Positions 35,041-44,044 of a stretch of DNA of 64,000 nucleotides are shown here, one piece after another (the stretch's first letter is position 1; each line of letters starts with the position of its first letter). The notes under the pieces are model-generated. The model worked only from the letters and a program-made list of their open reading frames with translations, had not been told where the DNA came from and did not search any database. The stretch spans positions 186,001 through 250,000 of the forward strand of contig CAVOQE010000004.1 in assembly GCA_963698275.1 (NCBI GenBank). Reading direction: 5' to 3'. This DNA is from Anderseniella sp963698275. Lineage in GTDB: Bacteria; Pseudomonadota; Alphaproteobacteria; Rhizobiales; Aestuariivirgaceae. The translations under genes were made by a program, and so were the position numbers.

Positions 35041-35778
35041 CCCGATTTTCCCAATGGCTGGAAGCTTGATGGCCAGGTCGTCAAAGTCCACACCGATGGT
35101 TGCGCCCAGGAAATGCAGCTCAAGCCCTTCGCGCCGGCTCATGCCGGCGCCGATGAAGCCGCTATAGGAAATCTGAAACCCGGTTCCCGACGGCATCACA
35201 CCGGTCTGAAGGCCGGGGCCGAGCCAGTCCTTGCCGACACCGACCGCATCAAGTTCAGCGCCGAGCTCGGGCACCTTGCGCGCGATACTGGCGACAAAGG
35301 TGTTCGAGTTGGGACCGGGCCACACGACATACTCGCCGGGCGTCGACCACTCATAGCTCCGTGCGGCTGCCATGACTTTCGGGATCAGGGCTTCGGCTTC
35401 TGCGCCGCGCACCTGGTGTACGACATAAGGTTCGCTGGAGTACCAGCGCCCGTCCGGTGCGTAGGCATTGCGGCGCACCGGCGTGCCCCATCCGACCACT
35501 TCAAACCGGTCATATCTGGAAGCTCCGGCCGGCTTGACCAGCAGCCAGTGATGAACAGCGAAAATACCTTTCCAGCGGCCCGACCGCGCTGCCATGACAT
35601 AGATTGCGGCAGGTTCATCGCTTGCTGCTTCCGGCAGCAGTCCCGAAGACGACCAGTCGGCGGACCGCCAGCTGTTTGGCCAGCCCTTGGCATAGGAATA
35701 GGCCGCGCCCGCCGCGATGGGCAGCACGATCAGCACAACAGCGAAGGCTGTAAGGAATTTGAAAAGTCGCCGAAACAT
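35008..35778 (-). CDS. DUF3750 family protein
   Basis: A 256-residue protein with an N-terminal membrane anchor or signal (FLTAFAVVLIVLPIAAGAAYSYA) and a DUF3750 body: FAVHHWLLVKPAGASRYDRFEVVGWG, WPGPNSNTFVASIARKVPEL and LELHFLGATIGVDFDDLAIKLPAIG. His and Cys/Asn patterns in this family recall NlpC/P60-like permuted folds, but the function is unknown. The last 10 codons (LGSTWVRQNP) and the TAA stop are supplied by the right palindrome of repeat copy A, so the native C-terminus has apparently been replaced by repeat sequence. It lies 53 bp downstream of livF on the same strand. Confidence 0.82.
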   Translation of the reverse strand: MFRRLFKFLTAFAVVLIVLPIAAGAAYSYAKGWPNSWRSADWSSSGLLPEAASDEPAAIYVMAARSGRWKGIFAVHHWLLVKPAGASRYDRFEVVGWGTPVRRNAYAPDGRWYSSEPYVVHQVRGAEAEALIPKVMAAARSYEWSTPGEYVVWPGPNSNTFVASIARKVPELGAELDAVGVGKDWLGPGLQTGVMPSGTGFQISYSGFIGAGMSRREGLELHFLGATIGVDFDDLAIKLPAIGKIGLGSTWVRQNP

Positions 35779-35831
35779 GAGAGGGATTGTGCACTCCTAT
35801 TGCGGCTTAAGTTTAACACACTGAACTGCTG

Positions 35832-36533
35832 TTAAACACCCAGATAGCGATGTTGAACATCTTCGGCTTTTGAAAGTTGCGCAGATGTACCGGACCACAC
35901 AACCTGACCCTTTTCGACAATGAAGTGGCGGTCAGCAAGTTTCAGCAGGTCTTTCAGGTTCTTGTCGACCAGCAGGATGGAAAGACCGCTCTTGCGGATA
36001 TCGGACAGCGCCGCCCAGATTTTTTCACGGATCAGCGGGGCGAGCCCCTCGGTTGCCTCGTCAAGCACCAGCAGGCGCGGATTGGTCATCAGGGCGCGGC
36101 CAATCGCCAGCATTTGCTGCTCGCCACCGGACAAGAGATTGGCCATCGAGGTTGCCCGGAGCTCAAGCTCGGGAAACATCGCGTAGACTTTTTCAATGGT
36201 CCAGGGATCGTCGTGCTTTTGGTGATTGGAAGCTGTTGCCACGAGATTTTCGCGAACCGAAAGATTGGGGAAAACCTGCCGGCCTTCAGGCACCAGTCCG
36301 ATGCCAAGGTTCGCGGTTTTGAAGGAGGCGAGTTTTGACACCTCCTGGCCGGCAAACTCGATTGACCCGGAACTGGGTGGCACGATGCCGATGATTGAAT
36401 TGACAGTTGTGGTCTTGCCCATGCCGTTGCGGCCCATCAGGGTGACAACCTCACCGGAGTTGACATCAAACGTCATGCCGAACAGGGCCTGGCTGGTGCC
36501 GTAATATGTCTCAAGGCTGGATACTTTCAACAT
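35832..36533 (-). CDS. livF: Branched-chain-type ABC transporter ATPase LivF
   Basis: A 233-residue ATPase. Walker A is GRNGMGKTT, signature LLSGGEQQMLAIGRAL, Walker B LLVLDEATEGLAP; the Q-loop region is GIGLVPEGRQVFPNLSVREN, diagnostic of LivF. At the H-loop the usual His is replaced: ILLVDKNLKDLLKLADRH has DKN where E-x-N is typical, a pattern seen in many LivF proteins. The start at 36533 lies 5 bp after the livG stop. It is the last gene of livK-H-M-G-F. Context suggests import of an aromatic acid or similar catabolic substrate rather than leucine. Confidence 0.93.
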   Translation of the reverse strand: MLKVSSLETYYGTSQALFGMTFDVNSGEVVTLMGRNGMGKTTTVNSIIGIVPPSSGSIEFAGQEVSKLASFKTANLGIGLVPEGRQVFPNLSVRENLVATASNHQKHDDPWTIEKVYAMFPELELRATSMANLLSGGEQQMLAIGRALMTNPRLLVLDEATEGLAPLIREKIWAALSDIRKSGLSILLVDKNLKDLLKLADRHFIVEKGQVVWSGTSAQLSKAEDVQHRYLGV

Positions 36534-36537
36534 TGCA

Positions 36538-37284
36538 TCAGGCCTCCCCGAGATAGGCGCTGCGCACGTCGGCATTCTTGCGAATGTCTTCCGGCTTGCC
36601 GGTGGCGATGATGCGGCCGTAGACAAGCACTGAAATGCGGTCCGCCAGCGCAAATACCGCATCCATGTCGTGCTCAACCAGAAGAATGGTTTTTTCGCCC
36701 TTCAGGCTCCGCAGTATGGAAACCATGGCGGCACTTTCCTCTGCGCCCATACCGGCCATCGGTTCATCAAGCAGTAAAAAAGTCGGGTCCGTGGCCAGGG
36801 CCATGGCAATTTCCAGCTGGCGGCGCTCGCCGTGCGACAGCGCCGACGCAATGGTGCCGGCACGGCTTGCCAGGCCAACTTTTTCCAGCACTTCAAGTGC
36901 CGGTTTGCGAAGCCGCACCTGGGTCGTGGCCGGTTGCCAGAACCTGAACGAGTGTCCGTCATGGGCCTGCACGGCAAGCGCCACATTGTCGATGACACTG
37001 AGGCCCATGAACACGGATGTGATCTGAAATGAGCGGGCCAGCCCGAAATGCGACCGGCGATGGGTCGGAACGGTTGTGATGTCCCGGCCGTTGAACACCA
37101 CATGGCCGGCATCGGGTCTCAGGTCTCCGGACAATTGTGCGATCAGCGTTGTCTTGCCGGCGCCATTGGGTCCGATGATCGCATGCAGTTCTCCGGCATC
37201 AACGCCCAGTGTCACACTGTCGGTTGCAACAACGCCGCCGAAGGATTTTTTCAGCCCCTGAATGTCGAGCATGGTCTCAGTCAC
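36538..37284 (-). CDS. livG: Branched-chain-type ABC transporter ATPase LivG
   Basis: A 248-residue ATPase. Walker A is GPNGAGKTT, the LivG-specific FGLARSFQITSVFMGLSVIDNV follows, the signature is a slightly altered ALSHGERRQLEIAMAL (SHGE rather than SGGE), Walker B is FLLLDEPMAGMG and the H-loop is ILLVEHDMDAVFALADR. It overlaps the livM 3' end by 8 bp. It partners LivF in powering LivHM. Confidence 0.93.
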   Translation of the reverse strand: MTETMLDIQGLKKSFGGVVATDSVTLGVDAGELHAIIGPNGAGKTTLIAQLSGDLRPDAGHVVFNGRDITTVPTHRRSHFGLARSFQITSVFMGLSVIDNVALAVQAHDGHSFRFWQPATTQVRLRKPALEVLEKVGLASRAGTIASALSHGERRQLEIAMALATDPTFLLLDEPMAGMGAEESAAMVSILRSLKGEKTILLVEHDMDAVFALADRISVLVYGRIIATGKPEDIRKNADVRSAYLGEA

Positions 37285-38281
37285 GGTTCCAGCCCCGCTG
37301 GATCAGACCGTTCAGGCCGCCCTTGATGAACAGTACGCTCAGCACCAGCAGCACGCCGAACGGCAGCGCCCAGTAAGTTGTGAAGCTGGACAGCACTTCC
37401 TCAATGAAGACAAATGTCACCGCGCCGAACACCGGGCCGAACAGCGATCCCGTACCACCCAGGATCACCATGAACATCAATTCGCCGGAGCGTGACCAGC
37501 CCATCATGTCGGGCGAGATAAAGGTGGTGAAATTGCCCAGCAGCGCACCGGCAAGTCCGCACATGCCGCCCGCAATGACATAGGCAGTCAGCTTGTAGGC
37601 ATAGGTATTGTAGCCCAGCGCCTTCATGCGCACCTCGTTGGACTGACAGCCGCGCACCACCATGCCGAAGCGGGAATTGACGATCCGGTAGACCGCGTAA
37701 ATCGACGCGACAAGACAGGTATAGGTCAGCAGGAACAGCACCATCTTGTTTTCGATATTGATGATGTCGAGCACCGATCGCGAATAGATGGTCAGTCCAT
37801 CGTCACCGCCATATTCGTCCAGCGACAGGAAGAAGTAATACCCCATCTGCGCAAACGCCATGGTGATCATGATGAAATAGACACCCTTGGTGCGCAGCGA
37901 AATGGCGCCGGTGACCAGGGCAAACAGGGCGCTGGCGGCAATTGCCAGCGGGAAATGCAGCCACCCGGATTCATATCCGTGATAGGCCGGAATACCGACG
38001 CAGTAAGCGCCAATGCCGATATAGGCTGCATGGCCGAACGAAATCATGCCGCCAAACCCGAGTATCAGGTTGAGACTGACGGCGGCAATTGCCAGGCACA
38101 GAATGCGGGTGATGAAATCCAGCGACACCAGTTGCAGGCGGATGCCGAGGAAATGGGCAGCCAGCGGCACGCACAACAAGATGACCATGAACGCCAGTGT
38201 TACGATACGGCCGCTTGCCGACCCGAACAGGTCAGGCGCCCGCAGGTGCTCGTCAAGCCGGGCCGAAATGGTATCAGTCAT
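37277..38281 (-). CDS. livM: Branched-chain-type ABC transporter permease LivM
   Basis: A 334-residue inner-membrane permease of the LivM type. Hydrophobic helices start near residue 27, with the family block LNLILGFGGMISFGHAAYIGIGAY and the EAA-like cytoplasmic loop VRGCQSNEVRMKALGYNTYAYKLTAYVIAG. GLAGALLGNFTTFISPDMMGW and VILGGTGSLFGPVFGA close the domain. The stop overlaps livG and the start abuts livH (38282), so the genes are translationally coupled. Confidence 0.93.
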   Translation of the reverse strand: MTDTISARLDEHLRAPDLFGSASGRIVTLAFMVILLCVPLAAHFLGIRLQLVSLDFITRILCLAIAAVSLNLILGFGGMISFGHAAYIGIGAYCVGIPAYHGYESGWLHFPLAIAASALFALVTGAISLRTKGVYFIMITMAFAQMGYYFFLSLDEYGGDDGLTIYSRSVLDIINIENKMVLFLLTYTCLVASIYAVYRIVNSRFGMVVRGCQSNEVRMKALGYNTYAYKLTAYVIAGGMCGLAGALLGNFTTFISPDMMGWSRSGELMFMVILGGTGSLFGPVFGAVTFVFIEEVLSSFTTYWALPFGVLLVLSVLFIKGGLNGLIQRGWNRD

Positions 38282-39202
38282 CTAGCGGACCTTCGGTGGA
38301 AACAGGCCCTGCGGGCGGAACGCCAGCACACCGGCCATGATGAGATAGATCAGCATTGACGAAATTGCCGGGCCTGCGGTTTCCGCCGCATTCACGGGGA
38401 TGAACAATTTCAGGATGTCGTCGAGGAATGACCGGCCCAGCGTGTCGATCAGGCCAATGATGAGGGCACCGATAAAGGCACCCTTCATCGAGCCGATACC
38501 GCCCACGATGATCACCACGAAAGCGGTGATGATGATGTCATTGCCCATGCCGATGGTTGCTTCGGTGATCGGTGCGATCAACATGCCTGCCAGTCCGGCC
38601 AGCACGGCACCAAGGGCAAACACGGCGGTAAACAGTGTCTTGATGTCGATGCCGAGTGCCGACACCATGGTCCGGTTGGACGCGCCGGCCCGGATCAGCA
38701 TGCCAAGGCGGGTGCGCCCGATCAGCCAGTACAGCCCGAGCGCCACCAGCAGCCCGCAGCTGATAATCACCAGCCGAAAGGTTGGAAAGATGACGCCTGG
38801 CAGTATCTCGACCTGGCCCCGCAGATATTCGGGCAGCGGAATGGCAATGCCTTGCGGCCCCCAGATCATATGCACGAGCGTGTCTGCGATCAGAATGAAT
38901 CCGAAGGTTGCCAGCACGTGATCCAGATGGTCGCGCTGGTACAGGTGTCGGATCACCCCCATCTCCAGCGCCAGGCCGACAAGGGCCGTCAGCGGGATCG
39001 CCAGCAATACCGCCCACACGAACGATCCGGTCCAGAAAGTCAGCGTGGCGCAGAAGAACGCACCGACCATGTACAGCGACCCGTGCGCCAGGTTGACAAA
39101 GTCCATGATGCCGAACACCAGCGTCAGGCCTGCCGCCAGCAAAAACAGCAATACGCCCAGTTGCAGCCCGTTCAGGAACTGAATGAAAAACAGTGTGCTC
39201 AT
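38282..39202 (-). CDS. livH: Branched-chain-type ABC transporter permease LivH
   Basis: A 306-residue permease. Family motifs are NGLQLGVLLFLLAAGLTLVFGIMDFVNLAHGSLYMVGAF, TRLGMLIRAGASNRTMVSALGIDI (EAA loop) and VVIIVGGIGSMKGAFIGALIIG. It forms the translocation pore with LivM. A 155-bp gap with a stable hairpin separates it from the upstream binding-protein gene, which should allow more binding protein than permease. Confidence 0.93.
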   Translation of the reverse strand: MSTLFFIQFLNGLQLGVLLFLLAAGLTLVFGIMDFVNLAHGSLYMVGAFFCATLTFWTGSFVWAVLLAIPLTALVGLALEMGVIRHLYQRDHLDHVLATFGFILIADTLVHMIWGPQGIAIPLPEYLRGQVEILPGVIFPTFRLVIISCGLLVALGLYWLIGRTRLGMLIRAGASNRTMVSALGIDIKTLFTAVFALGAVLAGLAGMLIAPITEATIGMGNDIIITAFVVIIVGGIGSMKGAFIGALIIGLIDTLGRSFLDDILKLFIPVNAAETAGPAISSMLIYLIMAGVLAFRPQGLFPPKVR

Positions 39203-39305
39203 TGCCCCAACATACCCGGCCTGGATCTCAATCCCACAACAACACTACCCCGGCACTGATCCCGATCACTCGTCCCATAGCCCACCCACCATGAAACAAG
39301 TCAAC

Positions 39306-39328
39306 GGGGAGAACAAAAGGTTCTCCCC
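39306..39328 (-). terminator. Hairpin between livK-like gene and livH
   Basis: Perfect 9-bp stem GGGGAGAAC / GTTCTCCCC around a 5-nt loop, lying between the binding-protein stop (39358) and the livH start (39202) on the minus strand. No T-tract follows, so it is probably a stabilising or attenuating mRNA structure rather than a full terminator. Confidence 0.6.
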
Positions 39329-39357
39329 TTGATACAGCGTTCAATTCGCCATGCGGC

Positions 39358-40539
39358 CTATTTCGCCAACGGGCACTCGCCGACATAGGGATCAACATGG
39401 TTTTCATAAACCGTCTTGACCACTTTGGTCGTCCAGTTCCCGTCATCGTCGGCAACAACTTCACGCAGATAGAAATTCTGTATCGGCATGTGGTTCTTGC
39501 CATAGGTGTACTTGCCGCGCACCGAGGCATAATCGGCCTTGGCCATGGCGGCGCGCAGTTCGTCGGTCTTGCTCATGTCGCCGCCAACAGCTTCCACACC
39601 GGATGCAATCAGGTTGATGGTGTCATAGGCCTGTGCTGCGTAAAACGACGGATAGCGCTTGTATTTTTCGCGGAAGCTGGACACGAACTTCTTGTTGGCC
39701 TCATTGTCCAGTGTCGGATCCCACTGCTGCGTCAGGCGCGAGCCGAGAACGCCTTCCAGCTTGGCTGCCTGCAGTTTTGGCAGCGAAATGGCGTCCACGG
39801 TAAATACCGAATACAGATCCAGCACGCCCTTCAGGCCGGCCTGCTGGTACTGCTTGATGAATGCGCCACCGGCTTTGCCCGGATAGAAGACGAAAATGGC
39901 TTCCGCGCCGGACGCCTTGGCCTTTGCCAGTTCAGCGGAAAAATCAAGCTGGCTTGGCCATTTGGTCAGGTCCTTGCCCTTGATCTCGCCTTTGAAAGTG
40001 CGCTCCACGCCGGTCATCATATTCTTGCCGGCGGCATAGTTCGGGCCCAGCAGATACAGCGACTTGACGCCCTGCTGGTTCAACACTTCACCCATCGCCA
40101 TGGGGGTCTGGTCGTTCTGCCAGGAGGTGGAGAAGAAGTTTTCATTGCACAGCTTGCCGGCAATCTGTGACGGGCCTGCATTGGATGAAATCAGGAACTT
40201 TCCGGCATCCAGCACCGACTTGGCCGATGCCAGCAGCACGTTGGACCAGATGTAGCCGGCAACTATCGGCACATCATCCTGCTGCACCAGCTTGTCGGTT
40301 TTCTGCTTGCCGATCTCGGGCTTGAAGCCATCGTCTTCGAAAATGATTTCAACGGATTTGCCGGCCATCTTGCCGTCCAGATGTTCGACGGCCAGGTTGA
40401 CGGCGTCCTTCATGTCGTTGCCCAGAACCGCCGCCGGTGTTGTCAGCGTGGTCACATAACCGATCTTGATATCGGCTGCGTATGAGGCTGATGCCATCAG
40501 CGCCAGACCAAGCGCCGCAATTCCTGTCTTCTTCAACAT
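39358..40539 (-). CDS. ABC transporter substrate-binding protein (LivK/aromatic-type), first copy
   Basis: A 393-residue periplasmic type-1 binding protein. Signal peptide MLKKTGIAALGLALMASASYA precedes ADIKIGYVTTLTTPAAVLG. Lobe features include FEDDGFKPEIGKQKTDKLV, NVLLASAKSVLDAGKFLIS, LLGPNYAAGKNMM and FYAAQAYDTINLIASG. It resembles the branch of LivK-like receptors found beside aromatic catabolic genes more than leucine receptors. Start at 40539 (signal peptide) rather than 40629. A paralogue of about 60-65% visual similarity is encoded at 42738-43931. Confidence 0.88.
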   Translation of the reverse strand: MLKKTGIAALGLALMASASYAADIKIGYVTTLTTPAAVLGNDMKDAVNLAVEHLDGKMAGKSVEIIFEDDGFKPEIGKQKTDKLVQQDDVPIVAGYIWSNVLLASAKSVLDAGKFLISSNAGPSQIAGKLCNENFFSTSWQNDQTPMAMGEVLNQQGVKSLYLLGPNYAAGKNMMTGVERTFKGEIKGKDLTKWPSQLDFSAELAKAKASGAEAIFVFYPGKAGGAFIKQYQQAGLKGVLDLYSVFTVDAISLPKLQAAKLEGVLGSRLTQQWDPTLDNEANKKFVSSFREKYKRYPSFYAAQAYDTINLIASGVEAVGGDMSKTDELRAAMAKADYASVRGKYTYGKNHMPIQNFYLREVVADDDGNWTTKVVKTVYENHVDPYVGECPLAK

Positions 40540-40752
40540 TGTCAAACTCCTCCCGAGGGTTCTCGTAACTGAGTGCCGCCTTGTTTCGTCCCGACGTGTC
40601 ACTGAATATGCACGATAGAGATAAAACATACAGACTTCAAATGCCCGCTGTCTGAATTATTTTGCACTATTCAGGTCTTGCGCGGGGCTGGTTCCCGGTG
40701 TCGAATGCACACACTCAAGTTCTTGGAACGAGCAATCTGGCAGGAGACAGAC

Positions 40753-41199
40753 ATGATCGAAATGACAGCGGGCGTCACGCCGGCAAGTGAAGGTATCGAC
40801 GGTATCGAATGGAACATCCTCGGCCAGACCTATGTCCCCAAGCACCTGTGCGAGAGCTCGTTTTCCTGGCACGCGACGTTTCCTGACGGCACTTTTGTAC
40901 CGCCCCACATCCACCCCGATCAGGACGAATTCATTTATGTGCTGGAAGGCCGGTTTGAGCTGTTTCTGGATGGTGCTGACGCAACCGCAGACGCCGGTGA
41001 CCTGATCCGCCTGCCACGCGGCCAGGCGCACGGCATTTTCAACAAGTCAGGTCACGAGGTGAAGTGCGTGTTCTGGGTGTCACCGACGCAGCAATTGTGG
41101 GACCTGTTCACCAAGATCAACAATGTGCCGGACCCGGCAGAAGTCGTCCGGCTGGCCAGCGAACACAATATCCACTTCCTGCCGCCGCCGGATGCTTGA
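40753..41199 (+). CDS. Cupin-domain protein
   Basis: A 148-residue single-domain cupin. Motif 1 is TFPDGTFVPPHIHPDQDEFIYVLEGRFEL (metal ligands His, His, Glu) and motif 2 GDLIRLPRGQAHGIFNKSG (His). The metal site is therefore complete, allowing a dioxygenase, isomerase or sensor role. ATG 40753 follows CAGGAGACAGAC, a good ribosome-binding site. It is the only plus-strand gene within the transporter/hydroxylase block and is divergent from the binding-protein gene, so they may share regulation. Exact reaction unknown; it is shorter than gentisate dioxygenases. Confidence 0.8.
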   Translation: MIEMTAGVTPASEGIDGIEWNILGQTYVPKHLCESSFSWHATFPDGTFVPPHIHPDQDEFIYVLEGRFELFLDGADATADAGDLIRLPRGQAHGIFNKSGHEVKCVFWVSPTQQLWDLFTKINNVPDPAEVVRLASEHNIHFLPPPDA

Positions 41200-41216
41200 A
41201 CGGATCATTGCTCCAG

Positions 41217-41318
41217 ATCAGTATGATTTTTGATTGAATCAATCAAAAATCATAAAATTGATCGCTTACAAAGTGCTAGAGCAACTTTGTGGGTTCAATT
41301 GAACCCATGTTGCTCCAG
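41217..41318 (+). repeat. RIME-like 105-bp double-palindrome repeat, copy B
   Basis: Palindrome 1 is TATGATTTTTGATTG-AAT-CAATCAAAAATCATA (15-bp perfect arms). The linker is TTGATCGCTTACAAAGTG. Palindrome 2 has outer GAGCAAC / GTTGCTC and inner GGGTTCAATTGAACCC. Relative to copy A, paired bases change together (GG/CC to GA/TC in palindrome 1; GATC to GAGC with matching GATC to GCTC in palindrome 2). It sits 17 bp after the cupin stop, upstream of a convergent FAD monooxygenase. Confidence 0.9.
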
Positions 41319-41411
41319 TAGCCTGGAAGGCAACCAGGCGATGGATTTGGTCCACCGAAGGCCGGTCTTTTGCGTGCCGGCAGGTGAATGTGCAGCATTG
41401 TCGGTGGCCTG

Positions 41412-42656
41412 TCATCGATTGACCGACGCCTTGTCGAAGCCTGCGGTTTTTTGATACCCGCGCACAACCGCTTCCAGTTCTTCGTGGCCGGCGATGTCCT
41501 CGAGCCGGTCAAATCCGTCCGGCGCGCGCTGGTTGACCAGGTCAATGACCCGTTCAGGCCCGCCGCCCCGGTTCTGCCGCACGATCTCCGACGTGGCGGG
41601 CAGGCGTTCTGCCTCGTAAGCCAGCAGGGCTGACCTCACATCATTTGCACATTCAGCGAGCTTGTCTGCGAGACAGCGGGCATCGAGTATCGCCTGGCTG
41701 GCACCGTTTGATCCCACCGGATACATCGGGTGGGCCGCATCACCGAGCAAGGTCACCCGGTCAAACGTCCATTGCTCTACCGGGTCACGGTCACACATGG
41801 GATATTCATAGAACGTGCCCGTCTCACGGATAAGCGCCAGCGGATCCAGCACATCCAGCGAGAAGGTGTTTTCAACGAACGGCAGCAGTTCGCTCATCAC
41901 GCCTTCGCGGTTCCAGTCCTCACGCCGCGGCATGGGCGTTGAGCCATCGCCCATCTTCGCCGCCACCGCCCAGTTCATCAGCACCTTGCCGTCAGGACGG
42001 TGATCGTTGGCGATCGGGTACAGGACCAGTTTTGCATCCATGCCGCCGGCAATCACCATGGATCGTCCGGTCAGGAACGGCTCCCACAGGCACGCGCCGC
42101 GCCACAACATGATGCCGTTCCATTTCGGATCGCCCTGATCCGGATAGAACTGCCTGCGCACCACCGAGTGAATGCCGTCGCAGGCGATCACGGCATCGCC
42201 GTCCACCAGCAATTCCTGCTTGTCGGCGGTTTGAAATATTGCCGTCGCAGACCCGTCGCCCGGCTTCACACCGCTACAGGCATGGCCTGTCCTGATGGCG
42301 TCAGGTCCCAACCGTTCGATCACGGCGTCGCGCAGGACGCCCTGCAGGCGGCCGCGATGAATTGAAAACTGCGGCATGTCGAGGCCCGCATCTGTGCCGC
42401 GCAATTCCTGCCAGATGGTCTGGCCCTGCCGGTTCTGGTAGATCAGTTCGTGGGTGCGGATGGCGGCTTTGTCGAGCGCGTCGAGCAGGCCGATATTGGC
42501 CAGTTCCCTGATCGCATGCGGCAGGGTGTTGATGCCCACGCCCAGTTCCCGGATTTCTTCCGAACGCTCGTAAACTTCAGCTTCGATGCCCCGGTCATGA
42601 AGCATTAGGGCTGCTGCCAGCCCGCCGATCCCGCCTCCGACAATTACAACTTTCAA
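41412..42656 (-). CDS. FAD-dependent aromatic hydroxylase (PhzS-like group A monooxygenase)
   Basis: A 414-residue group A flavoprotein monooxygenase. The N-terminal dinucleotide fold is VVIVGGGIGGLAAALMLHDRGI. VIACDGIHSVVR is the DG motif (FAD/NAD(P)H), and VTLLGDAAHPMYPVGSNGASQAI is the GD motif. LGVGINTLPHAIRELANIGL and SIHRGRLQGVL follow the pattern of 5-methylphenazine-1-carboxylate 1-monooxygenase-like proteins. The substrate is probably an aromatic acid, heterocycle or phenol. The gene lies downstream of the second binding-protein gene but is separated from it by an intrinsic terminator. Confidence 0.88.
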   Translation of the reverse strand: MKVVIVGGGIGGLAAALMLHDRGIEAEVYERSEEIRELGVGINTLPHAIRELANIGLLDALDKAAIRTHELIYQNRQGQTIWQELRGTDAGLDMPQFSIHRGRLQGVLRDAVIERLGPDAIRTGHACSGVKPGDGSATAIFQTADKQELLVDGDAVIACDGIHSVVRRQFYPDQGDPKWNGIMLWRGACLWEPFLTGRSMVIAGGMDAKLVLYPIANDHRPDGKVLMNWAVAAKMGDGSTPMPRREDWNREGVMSELLPFVENTFSLDVLDPLALIRETGTFYEYPMCDRDPVEQWTFDRVTLLGDAAHPMYPVGSNGASQAILDARCLADKLAECANDVRSALLAYEAERLPATSEIVRQNRGGGPERVIDLVNQRAPDGFDRLEDIAGHEELEAVVRGYQKTAGFDKASVNR

Positions 42657-42676
42657 CGTTCACTCTCCCTGCAGCA

Positions 42677-42712
42677 TAAAAAACCCGCCCTCAATACTGC
42701 TTGAGAGCGGGT
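42677..42712 (-). terminator. Intrinsic terminator of the second binding-protein gene
   Basis: On the minus strand a stem of 5 bp, one mismatch and 5 bp (CCCGC-x-CTCAA with TTGAG-x-GCGGG) is followed by a run of six or more T's. It lies 25 bp after the stop of the gene ending at 42738 and just before the FAD monooxygenase start at 42656. Confidence 0.88.
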
Positions 42713-42737
42713 CGGAATGTCGAGACTGAAATCTCGC

Positions 42738-43931
42738 CTATTTCATCGGACAATCCTTGGCGTGGTCATCACCGGTTGCTTCGTAAACCGTGGACACGGT
42801 CTTGTGGGTCCATTTGCCGTCCGGGCCTTCAACCACTTGCCGCAGATAGTAGTTCTGCACGGGGAAGTGATTGTTGCCGTAGGAATAATCGCCACGCACT
42901 GACTTGTAGTTGGCTTTCTTCAGTTCGGCACGAAATGCGTCCTTGTCCTTCACATTGCCGCCGGTAGCGACAACGGCTGAATTGATCAGATTGATCGCAT
43001 CATAGGTCTGGGCTGCATAGAAGCTTGGATAGCGGTCATGCTTGGCCCGATAGTCGGCCACAAACTTCTTGTTGGCTTCATTGTCCAGATCCGGGCTCCA
43101 TTGCATGGTGTCATAGGCACCAAGCACCGATTTGATGCCGCCTGCCTGGAACTTCGGCAGTGACAGTCCATCCACGGTGAACACGTTGAAGAACTGCATC
43201 TTGTCGGTAAGGCCAGCCTGGCCGAACTGCTTCAGGAATGCGCCACCTGCCTTGCCCGGATAGAACACGAAGATCGCTTCCGCGCCCGAAGCCGATGCCT
43301 TTGCAAGTTCGGCGGAGAAATCAAGCTGGGCGTCCTTGCCCCACTTGGTGAAGTCCTCGCCCTTGATTTCGCCCTTGAACGAGCTCTTCACGCCAGCCAC
43401 CATGTCTTTGCCAGCGGCATAGTTCGGTGCCATGATGTAAAGCGATTTCACACCGCGTTGATTGAGCACTTCACCGAGAGCCTTTGGCACCATGTCGTTC
43501 TGCCAGGATGACGAGAAGAAGTTCTCGTGACATTCCTTGCCGGCCACGTGTGACGTGCCGGCATTGGCGCCGATCAGGAACTTGCCGCCGTCCAGAATGG
43601 ATTTCTTCGATGCCAGCAGAACGTGCGACCAGATAATGCCTGTCACGATGTCCACATCGTCCTGGGACACCAGCTTGTCGGCCTTCTGCTTGCCGATGTC
43701 CGGCCTGAAGCCATCGTCTTCCGCGATGATTTCAACTTCCGTGCTGCCCATCTTGCCGCCAAGGTGTTCCATGGCCAGGTTGATGCCGTTCATCTGTTCT
43801 TCGCCCAGAACGGCAGCCGGTGTGGTCAGCGTTGTGATGACGCCGATTTTCACTTTATCAGCGGCAATGGCGGCAGTTGCCGTTGCCGAAATGCCAAGCG
43901 CCAGCGCGCCGGCGAGAATTTTGCGGATCAT
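42738..43931 (-). CDS. ABC transporter substrate-binding protein (LivK/aromatic-type), second copy
   Basis: A 397-residue periplasmic binding protein, closely similar along its whole length to the product of 39358-40539. It shares VTTLTTPAAVLG, DDGF-P-IGKQKADKLV, NYAAGKDMVAGV and FVFYPGKAGGAFLKQ. The signal peptide is ILAGALALGISATATAAIA. No permease genes accompany it, so it presumably feeds the single LivHMGF transporter and widens substrate range. It has its own intrinsic terminator. It lies between two FAD monooxygenase genes. Confidence 0.88.
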   Translation of the reverse strand: MIRKILAGALALGISATATAAIAADKVKIGVITTLTTPAAVLGEEQMNGINLAMEHLGGKMGSTEVEIIAEDDGFRPDIGKQKADKLVSQDDVDIVTGIIWSHVLLASKKSILDGGKFLIGANAGTSHVAGKECHENFFSSSWQNDMVPKALGEVLNQRGVKSLYIMAPNYAAGKDMVAGVKSSFKGEIKGEDFTKWGKDAQLDFSAELAKASASGAEAIFVFYPGKAGGAFLKQFGQAGLTDKMQFFNVFTVDGLSLPKFQAGGIKSVLGAYDTMQWSPDLDNEANKKFVADYRAKHDRYPSFYAAQTYDAINLINSAVVATGGNVKDKDAFRAELKKANYKSVRGDYSYGNNHFPVQNYYLRQVVEGPDGKWTHKTVSTVYEATGDDHAKDCPMK

Positions 43932-44044
43932 TTTTCTACTCCCTGATACTCAAATCTTGTGTGGTTACCGTTGATGGCAGGTTCAGCCTCGAAGTGATCC
44001 TATCATTGAGGCCTTGCTTGGCAATGGCTTTATTGCCGAACGGT

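Noticed and set aside
36538..40539. Calling the Liv genes a leucine/isoleucine/valine transporter
   Set aside because: The binding proteins resemble the aromatic-associated branch and the neighbours are hydroxylases and PcaL; Liv names are kept for subunit type only.
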